Shown here one piece after another: positions 54,131-62,886 of a stretch of 64,000 nt of DNA (position 1 is its first letter; every line of letters starts with the position of its first letter). Position numbers and translations under genes: made by a program. Under the pieces are notes generated by a model. It did no database searches. It was not told the DNA's origin and was given only the letters and a program-made list of their open reading frames with translations. This DNA is from Koleobacter methoxysyntrophicus. Its GTDB lineage: Bacteria; Bacillota; Thermosediminibacteria; Koleobacterales; Koleobacteraceae. Location: NCBI RefSeq assembly GCF_017301615.1, contig NZ_CP059066.1, positions 1,967,001 through 2,031,000 of the forward strand, in the 5' to 3' direction.

Positions 54131-55303
54131 TTGAGCAAGGAAATATATTTTGATAATAGTGCTACCACCAAAGTTAGAAAAGAAGTTATTGATGTTATAT
54201 TAAGTACTTTCAATGAGAATTACGGCAATCCTTCTTCCCTACATAAGAAAGGTATTCAGGCCGAAAAAGCTGTTGAGATTTCCAGAGAAATCATCGCAAA
54301 TGCTTTAAAATGCAACAGCAGTGAAATTTTTTTTACATCCGGCGGAACGGAGGCAAACAACCTTGCAATAAAAGGAGCAGCTTACCGCTATAAAAGAAGA
54401 GGAAAACATTTGATTACCAGCAACATAGAACATCCTTCAGTGATAAATACCTTTAAGTATCTAGAGAACGAAGGCTTTGATGTATCATATATAGATGTAA
54501 ACAAAGATGGGATAGTGATAATTGATGAGCTTAAAAAGGAAATCACTCCAGAAACCATATTAGTTAGCATAATGATGGTAAACAATGAAATAGGTTCTAT
54601 CCAGCCAGTAGAGGAAATTTCTAGAATTATATCTTCACAAAGCCAGAACAAAATCATCTTCCATGTAGATGCGGTGCAGGGTTTTGGTAAAATCCCAATT
54701 GATGTTGGAAATATGGGCATTGACCTGCTGACCATTAGCGGTCATAAATTCCACGGACCGAAAGGTATAGGGGCATTATATATAAGAAGCGGCATAGAGC
54801 TAATACCCTTAATTGCAGGTGGAGAACAGGAACGGGGCCTGCGTTCCGGGACGGAAAACGTCCCGGGAATTGTCGGATTGGGTAAAGCGGCAGAATTGGC
54901 CGTCACGGGTTTAAAGGAATTTAAAAGCAAGGTGTCCGAATTAAAGGAACATCTGAGCAGAAGAATAATAGAAGAGATCCCCGGTGTACGTATTAATGGC
55001 CCCATATGTGACGACCCCCATAGTGCTCCTCATATAATAAATATATCTTTTAAGGGAATCAAGGGGGAAATCCTTGTGCATGCAATGGAGCAATATGGGA
55101 TTTATCTCTCGACAGGTTCGGCGTGTTCATCCCGAAAGTCCCATTCCAGCCATGTATTAAAAGCAATAGGTTGTGAAGATGAAGAACTTGAAGGAGCTAT
55201 TAGATTCAGTTTTTCTGCTTTTAACACTGTGGATGAGGTAGATTATTGCGTAGAAAAACTGAAAGAGGAAGTAAAAGAACTTAGAAGCATTATTCGGAGG
55301 TAA
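54131..55303 (+). CDS. Cysteine desulfurase (IscS/NifS family)
   Basis: 390 residues, PLP enzyme that removes sulfur from cysteine. The N-terminal YFDNSATTKVRKEV, the PLP lysine in SGHKFHGPKGIG and the active cysteine in STGSACSSRKSHSSH are all present. Start is TTG 54131 after AAAGGAAGG. It lies 5 bp before thiI, so it probably provides persulfide for tRNA 4-thiouridine, rather than being the main Fe-S cluster enzyme; iscU is not adjacent. Confidence 0.95.
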   Translation: MSKEIYFDNSATTKVRKEVIDVILSTFNENYGNPSSLHKKGIQAEKAVEISREIIANALKCNSSEIFFTSGGTEANNLAIKGAAYRYKRRGKHLITSNIEHPSVINTFKYLENEGFDVSYIDVNKDGIVIIDELKKEITPETILVSIMMVNNEIGSIQPVEEISRIISSQSQNKIIFHVDAVQGFGKIPIDVGNMGIDLLTISGHKFHGPKGIGALYIRSGIELIPLIAGGEQERGLRSGTENVPGIVGLGKAAELAVTGLKEFKSKVSELKEHLSRRIIEEIPGVRINGPICDDPHSAPHIINISFKGIKGEILVHAMEQYGIYLSTGSACSSRKSHSSHVLKAIGCEDEELEGAIRFSFSAFNTVDEVDYCVEKLKEEVKELRSIIRR

Positions 55304-55308
55304 CTTTA

Positions 55309-56469
55309 ATGGAAAGGGTATATCTGATAAGTTACAGTGAAATAGGGTTGAAGGGCGAAAACAGGCCATTTTTTGAAAGAACATTGGTTAGTAATATAAG
55401 ACGGGCATTAAAGGATATCCCCGGTCTTGAAATCGAAAGGTTTCATGGACGGATTTATGTTAAGGCAGAAGGGGATTTAAAGGAAATAAGGGATAGGCTT
55501 GTAAAAATCTTTGGGATTGCTTCTATCAGCCCCGCTTTAAGAACACATCCAGACCTTGATGAAATAAAAAGGGGTGCCTTAATACTTTTACAAGAGCACA
55601 AAGAGTACAACGGAAAAACCTTCAAAGTTGAAACAAGAAGACCCAATAAGTCTTTCCCTTTAACCTCTCCTGAGGTAAGTAAAGTTGTTGGGGCTCATAT
55701 ATTAAAGAGCTTAAATGGGCTTAAAGTTGATGTACGAGATCCCGATATTCTGGTAAACATCGAAATAAGAGAAAAGGCTTATATATACTGGGAGAAGATT
55801 CCCGGGTTAAGGGGTTTGCCCGTAGGTGTGAGCGGGAAGGCCTTACTTCTCCTTTCAGGGGGGATAGACAGCCCCGTAGCCGGCTGGATGACTATGAAGA
55901 GGGGAGTGAAGATTCAGGCAATATATTTCCATACTTTCCCTTTTACCAGTGATAGGGCAAAAGAAAAGGTGGTAGACCTTTGCCGGGTCCTTTCGATTTA
56001 TAACAGCCCTATAATATTGCATGTAGTAAATTTTACAGAAGTGCTTAAAGTATTGCAAAAAGAGACTCCGTCCGAATTTTTGACTATTTTAATGAGGCGC
56101 ATGATGTTAAGGATAGCAGAGAGAGTAGCATTAAAGGAAAATGCTTTAGGGCTTGTAACAGGGGAAAGTATCGGTCAAGTAGCAAGTCAAACTATGGAAA
56201 GTTTAGCTGCTACAAACAAGGTGGCAGATATACCTATTATTAGACCGCTTATTGCCTTTGATAAAGATGAAATTATCGAGAAGGCACGCAGGATAGGGAC
56301 ATATGAGATATCTATCAGGCCCTATGAAGATTGCTGTACGGTGTTTGTGCCGCGACATCCCAAAACCAGGCCGAGCTTGAAAGACGTTGAGGCAGCAGAA
56401 AGGGATTTGGATGTTGATAACCTCGTTGAAGAGGGCCTGAAAAGGGTCGATGTTATTATAGTCAGTTAG
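55309..56469 (+). CDS. thiI: tRNA 4-thiouridine synthetase ThiI
   Basis: 386 residues: an N-terminal ferredoxin-like/THUMP part and a PP-loop ATPase (LLLLSGGIDSPVAGWMTMKRG), with ESIGQVASQTMESLAA later. There is no C-terminal rhodanese domain, so sulfur must come from a partner, which fits the cysteine desulfurase gene directly upstream (5 bp). It makes s4U8 in tRNA and in some species contributes to thiamine thiazole synthesis. Confidence 0.96.
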   Translation: MERVYLISYSEIGLKGENRPFFERTLVSNIRRALKDIPGLEIERFHGRIYVKAEGDLKEIRDRLVKIFGIASISPALRTHPDLDEIKRGALILLQEHKEYNGKTFKVETRRPNKSFPLTSPEVSKVVGAHILKSLNGLKVDVRDPDILVNIEIREKAYIYWEKIPGLRGLPVGVSGKALLLLSGGIDSPVAGWMTMKRGVKIQAIYFHTFPFTSDRAKEKVVDLCRVLSIYNSPIILHVVNFTEVLKVLQKETPSEFLTILMRRMMLRIAERVALKENALGLVTGESIGQVASQTMESLAATNKVADIPIIRPLIAFDKDEIIEKARRIGTYEISIRPYEDCCTVFVPRHPKTRPSLKDVEAAERDLDVDNLVEEGLKRVDVIIVS

Positions 56470-56485
56470 ATTTAAAAAGAGGGTT

Positions 56486-57193
56486 TTAATTTAGGCCAAA
56501 TACCTTTGTTAATAAAAATGCTATCAAGAAGCCAAACAAAATGCCGATATTCACTGCCCTATTTCCTATTCGATGGGCCTTTGGAATCATATCCGTCCCT
56601 GTCATAAACAGGACAGCTCCTCCGGAGAAAGCCATAATAATACCTAGCCACATTTCCGGTATATTCCTTAAAAAATAGTACCCCACAAGGGCCCAAAAGG
56701 GAGTAAGGAGACCTAATAATATTGATAACAATAAAGCCTTTTTTCTAGAGAAATTGCTGCTGTCTATCAAATCGCTGGTAGATGATAGCCCTTCAGGTAT
56801 ATTATGAAGAAAAATGGATAAAGCAAGGATTATTCCTAAATTTTCCTTTGATGCAAAGCCTATCCCCATACTGAGGGCTTCAGGGAGGTCATCCATGGCC
56901 GTCCCGAGGGTTATGCCTATGCCTTCTGTGAATTTTTTTTCTAATAATATTTCTAATTCATAGAAAAATAGACCACCTAAAATAAAAGCAATGGATGTGA
57001 TGATAGGGCCGGAATGATTATATGCTTCATGCATCAGAGTAAAGGAAAGCACGGCAAGGATTACTCCTGAACCGAAGGTAAGAATAAAAGCCAATACCTT
57101 ATCAGGAATTTTTTTTGTTCCCAGGAAACCACCGATTATAATAGCTGTTCCTGAAATGAAGCTGTAAATAAAAACTTTAGCGGGGGTGTTCAT
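56486..57193 (-). CDS. ZIP family metal transporter
   Basis: 235 residues with eight predicted membrane helices. Helix motifs ALSIFLHNIPEGLSS (metal-binding His/Asn/Pro/Glu) and TAMDDLPEALSMGIGF carry the conserved ZIP residues, the second with Asp in place of the usual His. It would import Zn(II) or another divalent metal. ATG 57193 has CAGGAGGAATCAGC upstream. It converges with thiI, 16 bp apart. Confidence 0.9.
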   Translation of the reverse strand: MNTPAKVFIYSFISGTAIIIGGFLGTKKIPDKVLAFILTFGSGVILAVLSFTLMHEAYNHSGPIITSIAFILGGLFFYELEILLEKKFTEGIGITLGTAMDDLPEALSMGIGFASKENLGIILALSIFLHNIPEGLSSTSDLIDSSNFSRKKALLLSILLGLLTPFWALVGYYFLRNIPEMWLGIIMAFSGGAVLFMTGTDMIPKAHRIGNRAVNIGILFGFLIAFLLTKVFGLN

Positions 57194-57350
57194 TGCTGAT
57201 TCCTCCTGCCGGTTTTTTATTTTATTACCAAAAATTTATATTTAAAAAAAGGGTTTTTAAAAAATTTATTGAATCTTTATTATTGCATATAATTAATAGC
57301 GAAGCGAAGGGGGAAGGTAGAGTATTACCCAGAATAGGGAGGTAAGACAG

Positions 57351-57512
57351 TTGCCATATACGATATGTCCTTATTGTGGTAGAAGATCTTACTCAGCTGC
57401 AACTTTGAAAGAATGGATTTGCCCTTACTGTGAAGAGAAAGTAACAGAAAAGGAAGAAAGAGAAGAAGAGAAGAAGGGAGATACAGATAAAACCCCTGGT
57501 GAACAGGCTTAG
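57351..57512 (+). CDS. 53-residue zinc-ribbon protein
   Basis: Two CPYC knuckles (ICPYCGRR and ICPYCEEK) about 15 residues apart form a zinc ribbon, followed by an acidic/basic tail (KEEREEEKK) ending in PGEQA. Start is TTG 57351 after GGGAGGTAAGACAG. Its last four bases overlap the stop of the convergent PBP1A gene. It is below usual size limits for gene calls. I infer a structural or regulatory metal-binding role; no family name. Confidence 0.65.
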   Translation: MPYTICPYCGRRSYSAATLKEWICPYCEEKVTEKEEREEEKKGDTDKTPGEQA

Positions 57513-57526
57513 TCCTGTTCACCGGG
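57495..57526. terminator. Bidirectional hairpin encoding both gene ends
   Basis: A 13-bp stem, CCTGGTGAACAGG with CCTGTTCACCGGG (one wobble), with a six-base loop that contains both stop codons of the convergent genes. On the minus strand GGGGTTTTAT follows, giving a terminator for the PBP gene; the plus-strand tail is weak. Confidence 0.75.
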
Positions 57527-59584
57527 TTCAATTAGTTTCTCTACGCCATCAATTAATTCTTCTAATTCTTCAAAAAAGGGCAAACCGTTTTTAGAGCCTT
57601 CCTCCTCTCGTTTTTCAAAATTTTCGCCTAAGTCATTTTCCCCTTCATTATCTTTATCTTCTGATATTAGATGATTTGTATTGCATTTTTTCAGCGGTTC
57701 AGTTCCTTTGATGAATATTTCTGTCTTGGTCGGGCAGGTATCATTGGGGATAAGGGCAGTTTTTGAACAAATCTCTCTGTAAATTACTCCTTCAGGGATA
57801 TTAAAATCTTTAGAGTTAAGCCTTTCAGAACTCTTATTAATAAAATCAGCCCATATTGGGCCTGCTATCCAACCTCCTGTACTCCAGAGGGGGTATTCAG
57901 GATTATCGTTTCCAACATAAACACTTGCAACCAGATCAGGGGTATAACCTACAAACCAGGCATCTTTATTTCCCTGGCTTGTTCCAGTTTTTCCGGCTGC
58001 CGGATATTTGATATCTAAATGGCTTCCGGTTCCGCCGGATTTAAAAACGTCCTTTAAAATATCTGTTATTAAATACCCGATTTTTTCATCCAGTACCTTT
58101 TCTTTTACAGGGCTGTTATTTATAATTATATTCCCCTTAACATCTTCAAGACGAAGAATGGCAAGGGGTTTAACGCGGAAACCGCCATTCGCAAAAGGTG
58201 CATATGCGGCACATATTTCAAGAGGTGTAACTTCGGAAGACCCCAGGGCTAAAGATAGATTTGGAGCGAGAGGGCTCTTTATTCCCATCTTTCTGGCCGA
58301 AGCTATTACAGAACCCGGTCCGACCAGATTCATCCAGCGGACAGACACTACATTATCGGAAATAACCAGGGCTTCTCTTAAAGAGATAGGGCGATAATGG
58401 TAACCGCCGTCATAATCAGTCGGCCTGTATTTTTTTCCCTGTTCCATTGGGAATTCTACAGGTTCACACATCATTTTATCAATGGTTTTAAATCCTTTTT
58501 CTAACAGGGTGAGATATAAAAATGGTTTAAAGGCAGAGCCCGGTTGGCGCCTGGCCAAGGCTCTATTGTACTGGGTATTATTATAATCCCTTCCTCCAAC
58601 CATTGATAAGATATAGCCGTTATGGGGATTGATGGCAACTAAAGCAGCTTGAGGTTGATTTACTCCATTAATATCCGGGAGTTTACGGGTTAATATATTG
58701 GAAATGGATTCTTCAGCATAATTCTGTAAAACCAAATCTAGGGTTGTGTACACATTGTAGCCCCCTTTATATAGATTTTTTGCTATTTCCGGTTGAATTT
58801 TGGCTATTTCATTAATTACAAATTGAACGAAGTAAGGGGCTTTTTTTTTATTGCTGGTTGTTCCTGTAAGGTGGATAGGGGTATTTTTCGCTTCTTCTCC
58901 CTGCTCTTCTGAAATATATCCCATCTTAACCATTAAGTTTATTACCAGCTCCTGCCTTTCTTTTGAAGCCTGAAAATTTTTAAGAGGTGAATAATATTCG
59001 GGGCTTTTCGGCAGCCCTGCCAGAAGAGCACTTTCGGCAATATTCAAATCTCTTACTGGCTTCCCGAAGTATTTTTCCGAAGCGGCTTCTACACCGTATG
59101 CACCGTGACCAAAATATATGTTGTTTAAATACATTTCAAGTATCTTTTTTTTATCATATATCAATTCCAGTTTTAATGTTAGGAGTGCCTCATACAGCTT
59201 CCTCTTAAAAGTACGTTCATGGGATAAATACAGATTTTTTACGAGCTGTTGAGTTATAGTGCTTCCACCTTCAACTATCCGGCCTTTTTGCAGATTTATA
59301 TAGAATGCCCTTAAAATAGCTATCGGATCAATGCCGAAATGTTTATAGAACCTGCTGTCTTCAACGGCAATAAAGGCATTTTGCAGATGAATGGGTATTT
59401 GATTTATTGGAACCGGGACTCGATTTTCAATATAGAGTCTTTCAATTAGCTTTCCATTTACGTCATATATATTGGAGGCAGTAGGTACCTGAGCCTCAGG
59501 GAATTTTACAAAAAAAATTATAAATATAAAAAACAGAATGGTTATCAACAAAGCAGTAGAAATTAGTTTTAATAACGCCCTCAC
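57509..59584 (-). CDS. Class A penicillin-binding protein (PBP1A-like)
   Basis: 691 residues. N-terminal membrane helix (ALLITILFFIFIIFFV), glycosyltransferase 51 domain with AVEDSRFYKHFGID and GGSTITQQLVKNLY, then a transpeptidase with the serine in PGSAFKPFLYL, SDN in LVISDNVVSV, and KTGTSQGNKDAW. The C-terminal ~60 residues are an acidic low-complexity tail (EDKDNEGENDLGEN). It both polymerises and crosslinks peptidoglycan. AGGTAAATACAGGTG-type upstream gives only a moderate ribosome site. Divergent from niaR. Confidence 0.95.
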   Translation of the reverse strand: MRALLKLISTALLITILFFIFIIFFVKFPEAQVPTASNIYDVNGKLIERLYIENRVPVPINQIPIHLQNAFIAVEDSRFYKHFGIDPIAILRAFYINLQKGRIVEGGSTITQQLVKNLYLSHERTFKRKLYEALLTLKLELIYDKKKILEMYLNNIYFGHGAYGVEAASEKYFGKPVRDLNIAESALLAGLPKSPEYYSPLKNFQASKERQELVINLMVKMGYISEEQGEEAKNTPIHLTGTTSNKKKAPYFVQFVINEIAKIQPEIAKNLYKGGYNVYTTLDLVLQNYAEESISNILTRKLPDINGVNQPQAALVAINPHNGYILSMVGGRDYNNTQYNRALARRQPGSAFKPFLYLTLLEKGFKTIDKMMCEPVEFPMEQGKKYRPTDYDGGYHYRPISLREALVISDNVVSVRWMNLVGPGSVIASARKMGIKSPLAPNLSLALGSSEVTPLEICAAYAPFANGGFRVKPLAILRLEDVKGNIIINNSPVKEKVLDEKIGYLITDILKDVFKSGGTGSHLDIKYPAAGKTGTSQGNKDAWFVGYTPDLVASVYVGNDNPEYPLWSTGGWIAGPIWADFINKSSERLNSKDFNIPEGVIYREICSKTALIPNDTCPTKTEIFIKGTEPLKKCNTNHLISEDKDNEGENDLGENFEKREEEGSKNGLPFFEELEELIDGVEKLIEPGEQD

Positions 59585-59675
59585 CTGTATTTACCTCCGC
59601 AAAAGTCTTTATTATAGTATGTCCAAAAAATGTTTTTTTGATATCTAACATCTAATTTAAAAATTAAAAGAAGGA

Positions 59676-59701
59676 TTTTGTTCATACTGTATAGAACAAA
59701 A
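59676..59701. promoter_or_regulatory. Operator-like dyad between PBP1A and niaR
   Basis: TTTTGTTC at 59676 and GAACAAAA ending at 59701 flank a nearly palindromic core (ATACTGTATA). It lies between two divergent genes, 40 bp before niaR. The regulator is unknown; NiaR autoregulation is possible but the sequence is unlike the dyad before nadA. Confidence 0.5.
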
Positions 59702-59741
59702 TATAAATACATCTAGTAAGTCTCCATCTGGAGGGACCTGT

Positions 59742-60260
59742 ATGAATTCCGCAAAAAGAAGATGTGAAATCATGGAATATCTGAAAAAACAGAATACACC
59801 AATTACCGGAAGCGAACTTGCTGAAAAAATGGGTGTAAGCAGACAGGTAATCGTTACTGATATAGCGTTGTTGAGGGCGAAAGGGGAAGAAATACTGGCC
59901 ACACCTCAAGGCTACGTTCTTGTCAGTTCAATAGCAGAGATGGATTATAAAGCTACCATAGTTTGCAAACATACAAAAGATCAAATAAGAGAAGAGTTAA
60001 GCACAATTCTTGAACTGGGAGGGAAGATAATCGATGTAACGGTAGAACACCCGCTATACGGAGAACTAAAGGGAATGCTTATGATTAATTCCTTCAAAGA
60101 CCTCGAAGAGTTTATAACCCGTATGGAGAAAACTAATGCAAAACCTTTATCCGCTTTAACCGAAGGGGTCCACCTTCATACTATCAAAGCGCCTCAAGAA
60201 GATATATTGAAGGAAATAAAACATGCCCTTACCGTTCAGGGATTTCTTATTAAAGAATGA
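59742..60260 (+). CDS. niaR: NAD biosynthesis repressor NiaR
   Basis: 172 residues. An N-terminal helix-turn-helix (KRRCEIMEYLKKQNTPITGS, then SELAEKMGVSRQVIVTDIAL) and a C-terminal 3H domain with the metal/nicotinate-binding histidines (VEHPLYGELKG, GVHLHTIKAP). NiaR represses NAD synthesis and niacin uptake genes when nicotinate is abundant. GGAGGGACCTGT precedes ATG 59742. It lies directly before nadABC. Confidence 0.94.
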   Translation: MNSAKRRCEIMEYLKKQNTPITGSELAEKMGVSRQVIVTDIALLRAKGEEILATPQGYVLVSSIAEMDYKATIVCKHTKDQIREELSTILELGGKIIDVTVEHPLYGELKGMLMINSFKDLEEFITRMEKTNAKPLSALTEGVHLHTIKAPQEDILKEIKHALTVQGFLIKE

Positions 60261-60277
60261 ATAATTTTTTAATTAAG

Positions 60278-60301
60278 ATGACAAGACAGAAGTCTTGACA
60301 T
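60278..60301. promoter_or_regulatory. NiaR-like operator before nadA
   Basis: ATGACAAGAC-AGAA-GTCTTGACAT is a dyad with one mismatch in ten, containing TTGACA, immediately before the nadA ribosome site. Its place between niaR and nadABC fits the NiaR site; the core TCTTGACA resembles sites I recall for this family in Firmicutes. Confidence 0.6.
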
Positions 60302-60316
60302 TATAGGAGGGGAACT

Positions 60317-61225
60317 ATGGAAAGGATATCAGATTTAAAAGAAGAAATAACATTGTTAAAGAAAAAGGCAAATGCTGTAATTCTCGCACATAATTATCAA
60401 ACAGGGGCTATTCAAGATATTGCTGATTTTGTAGGGGATTCTTTAGAATTGAGCCGGATAGCTTCAGGGGTTTCTGCTGATATAATAATTTTCTGCGGTG
60501 TTTATTTTATGGCAGAAACCGCTGCAATTCTCTCCCCGGAAAAAAAGGTGATTCTTCCGGAAATTTCTGCAGGATGCCCTCTGGCTGATATGATTACAGT
60601 AGGAGAACTGAGGTCAAAAAAACAAAAATATCCCGGGGCTAAAGTTGTGTGTTATGTAAATTCTCCGGCTGTAATTAAGGCAGAAAGCGATATATGCTGT
60701 ACATCGGCAAATGCCGTAGAGGTTGTAAATAGTTTAAAAGAAGAAGAAGTAATATTCATACCTGATAGAAATCTGGCTCACTATGTATCAAAACACACCG
60801 ATAAAAAAATAATACCACCGAACGGCTATTGCCCCGTTCATAATGATATATCAAAGGAAGATGTAAAAATTATGAAAGAAAAGCATCCGGATGCCCCTTT
60901 AGTTGTCCATCCGGAATGCCCGGATTATGTAGTAGAATTAGCCGATAAAGTAGCCAGCACAGGTGGTATTATACGGTTTTCAAAAGAAACAAGGGCTAAA
61001 AAGATAATTGTTGGCACTGAAGAGGGGATTATCTACAGGTTGAAAAAGGAAAACCCCGATAAAGATTTCCTTCTTTTATCACGGGAAATGGTATGCAGGG
61101 ATATGAAAAAAATAACCCTTACAAAGGTTTTGAAGGCGTTAAAAGAACTAAAGCCTGTTGTTGCGGTAAATGAAAATATTAGAATCGGGGCTTTAAAAGC
61201 TATCGAAAAAATGTTTGAAATATAA
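60317..61225 (+). CDS. nadA: Quinolinate synthase NadA
   Basis: 302 residues, [4Fe-4S] enzyme that condenses iminoaspartate with dihydroxyacetone phosphate. ILAHNYQTGAIQDIADFVGDS, FCGVYFMAETAAIL, CCTSANAVEVV and PECPDYVVELAD are the family blocks and carry the cluster cysteines, with a last one in REMVCRDMKK. GGAGGGGAACT precedes ATG 60317. First gene of nadABC. Confidence 0.96.
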   Translation: MERISDLKEEITLLKKKANAVILAHNYQTGAIQDIADFVGDSLELSRIASGVSADIIIFCGVYFMAETAAILSPEKKVILPEISAGCPLADMITVGELRSKKQKYPGAKVVCYVNSPAVIKAESDICCTSANAVEVVNSLKEEEVIFIPDRNLAHYVSKHTDKKIIPPNGYCPVHNDISKEDVKIMKEKHPDAPLVVHPECPDYVVELADKVASTGGIIRFSKETRAKKIIVGTEEGIIYRLKKENPDKDFLLLSREMVCRDMKKITLTKVLKALKELKPVVAVNENIRIGALKAIEKMFEI

Positions 61226-61242
61226 TTTTCTGAGGAGGAACA

Positions 61243-62886
61243 ATGTTTACTGATTATGTATTTGATTGCGATTATAACGGCTGTCAGAAAATATTTACTG
61301 ATTTTGTCGTTGTAGGAAGTGGTATAGCAGGGGCTTTTACGGCATTAAAACTGAGCGAAAAAGCCAGAGTAATTATTGTTTCAAAAGGAAGGCTTACAGA
61401 AACAAATTCTACCAAGGCTCAGGGAGGGATTGCATGTGCCTTATCACCGGGTGATTCAGGTGACCTTCATTATAAAGATACCATAGAAGCCGGCGCAGGG
61501 CTCTGCAATACGGAAAGTGTAAGAGCACTGGTAGAAGATTCTTCCCGGAGAATTAAGGAACTTCTTGATTTAGGGGTGAATTTTGATAAGAACTCAAAAG
61601 GTGAACTCGTCCTTGCAAAAGAGGGGGCACACAGCTGTGCAAGGATTCTCAGGTCAGGAGGAGATTCTATCGGAAAGGGAATTTTAAGTGTACTGATCGA
61701 ACGAATTAAATCAAATAAAAATATTGAAATATATGAGAATACGTTCTGCACAGATTTATTACACTACGGGGATAGGGTTTGCGGTGTATTATCTGTTGAT
61801 AAAAAAAGTGGGTGTCCCCTGGCCTTCATTGCTAAGGGTGTAATTCTAGCCACCGGGGGGATTGCGCAGGTCTATAAATATTCTACAAACTGGTCGGGTG
61901 CTACAGGGGATGGGATAGCTATGGCTTTTCGAGCGGGAGCCCCTGTAGTAGATATGGAATTTGTCCAGTTTCATCCTACAGCCTTATTGAAGCGGGATGG
62001 AGAAGTATTTTTGATTTCTGAGGCTGTAAGGGGAGAAGGGGGAATTTTAATCAACAAGACTGGAGAAAGATTCATGCAGTTGTATCACCGCGATGCAGAA
62101 CTTGCACCAAGGGATGTGGTATCAAGGGGAATCTTCAAGGAAATGCTTAAAACAAATTGTGATAAAGTGTTTCTTGATATAACCCATAAAAGCAGAGAAT
62201 TTCTTAAAAGCAGGTTCCCAACTATTTTTACAATGTGTTATAATTCCGGTATAGATATTTCAAAGGAATTCATCCCTGTATCACCTGCCGCCCATTACTC
62301 TATGGGAGGGATAATGACCAATATATACGGAGAAACCGGTATTAAGGGCCTTTTTGCTGTTGGGGAAACTTCTTGCAATGGTGTGCATGGTGCAAATCGG
62401 TTGGCCAGCAATTCCCTTCTTGACTGTATCGTATTTGGTGCCAGGTGTGCAGAAAAAGCCCTTCAATATTATTCCGAAGATTTTATTAATCCAGAAGAAT
62501 CGTATAATTTCCGGCATCCGGATAGAAGTTATTGGAGATGTTTGGGTAAGCGTAAGCATCATTTAACCGGTGAAATCCGAAAAACGCTAAAAGAGATAAT
62601 GACCAAAAATGTCGGGATTATCAGAGATCAGAAGGGGCTGAAAACGGCTTGTGATTTCATTAGATCCCGAATAATTACCTCAAAATTTGATTGCTGGGAA
62701 GATATTGAGACATTGAATATGCTCCTTGTTTCCTACTTCGTAACACTTTCGGCGATAATAAGAAAAGAAAGCAGAGGAGCTCATTATAGGGAAGACTATC
62801 CTGCAATGATGAAAGAGTGGGAAAAACATATAATTTTGCAGAAGAGGGGTGATAGGATTGAAGTTACAACAGCATATAATCGATGA
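61243..62886 (+). CDS. nadB: L-aspartate oxidase NadB
   Basis: 547 residues. FAD-binding FVVVGSGIAGAFTALKL, active-site TKAQGGIACALSPGDS, then FVQFHPTAL and HYSMGGIMTN, and a C-terminal helical region. It oxidises aspartate to iminoaspartate for NadA; in anaerobes fumarate or another acceptor replaces oxygen. GAGGAGG precedes ATG 61243, which is 17 bp after nadA. It overlaps nadC. Confidence 0.96.
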   Translation: MFTDYVFDCDYNGCQKIFTDFVVVGSGIAGAFTALKLSEKARVIIVSKGRLTETNSTKAQGGIACALSPGDSGDLHYKDTIEAGAGLCNTESVRALVEDSSRRIKELLDLGVNFDKNSKGELVLAKEGAHSCARILRSGGDSIGKGILSVLIERIKSNKNIEIYENTFCTDLLHYGDRVCGVLSVDKKSGCPLAFIAKGVILATGGIAQVYKYSTNWSGATGDGIAMAFRAGAPVVDMEFVQFHPTALLKRDGEVFLISEAVRGEGGILINKTGERFMQLYHRDAELAPRDVVSRGIFKEMLKTNCDKVFLDITHKSREFLKSRFPTIFTMCYNSGIDISKEFIPVSPAAHYSMGGIMTNIYGETGIKGLFAVGETSCNGVHGANRLASNSLLDCIVFGARCAEKALQYYSEDFINPEESYNFRHPDRSYWRCLGKRKHHLTGEIRKTLKEIMTKNVGIIRDQKGLKTACDFIRSRIITSKFDCWEDIETLNMLLVSYFVTLSAIIRKESRGAHYREDYPAMMKEWEKHIILQKRGDRIEVTTAYNR

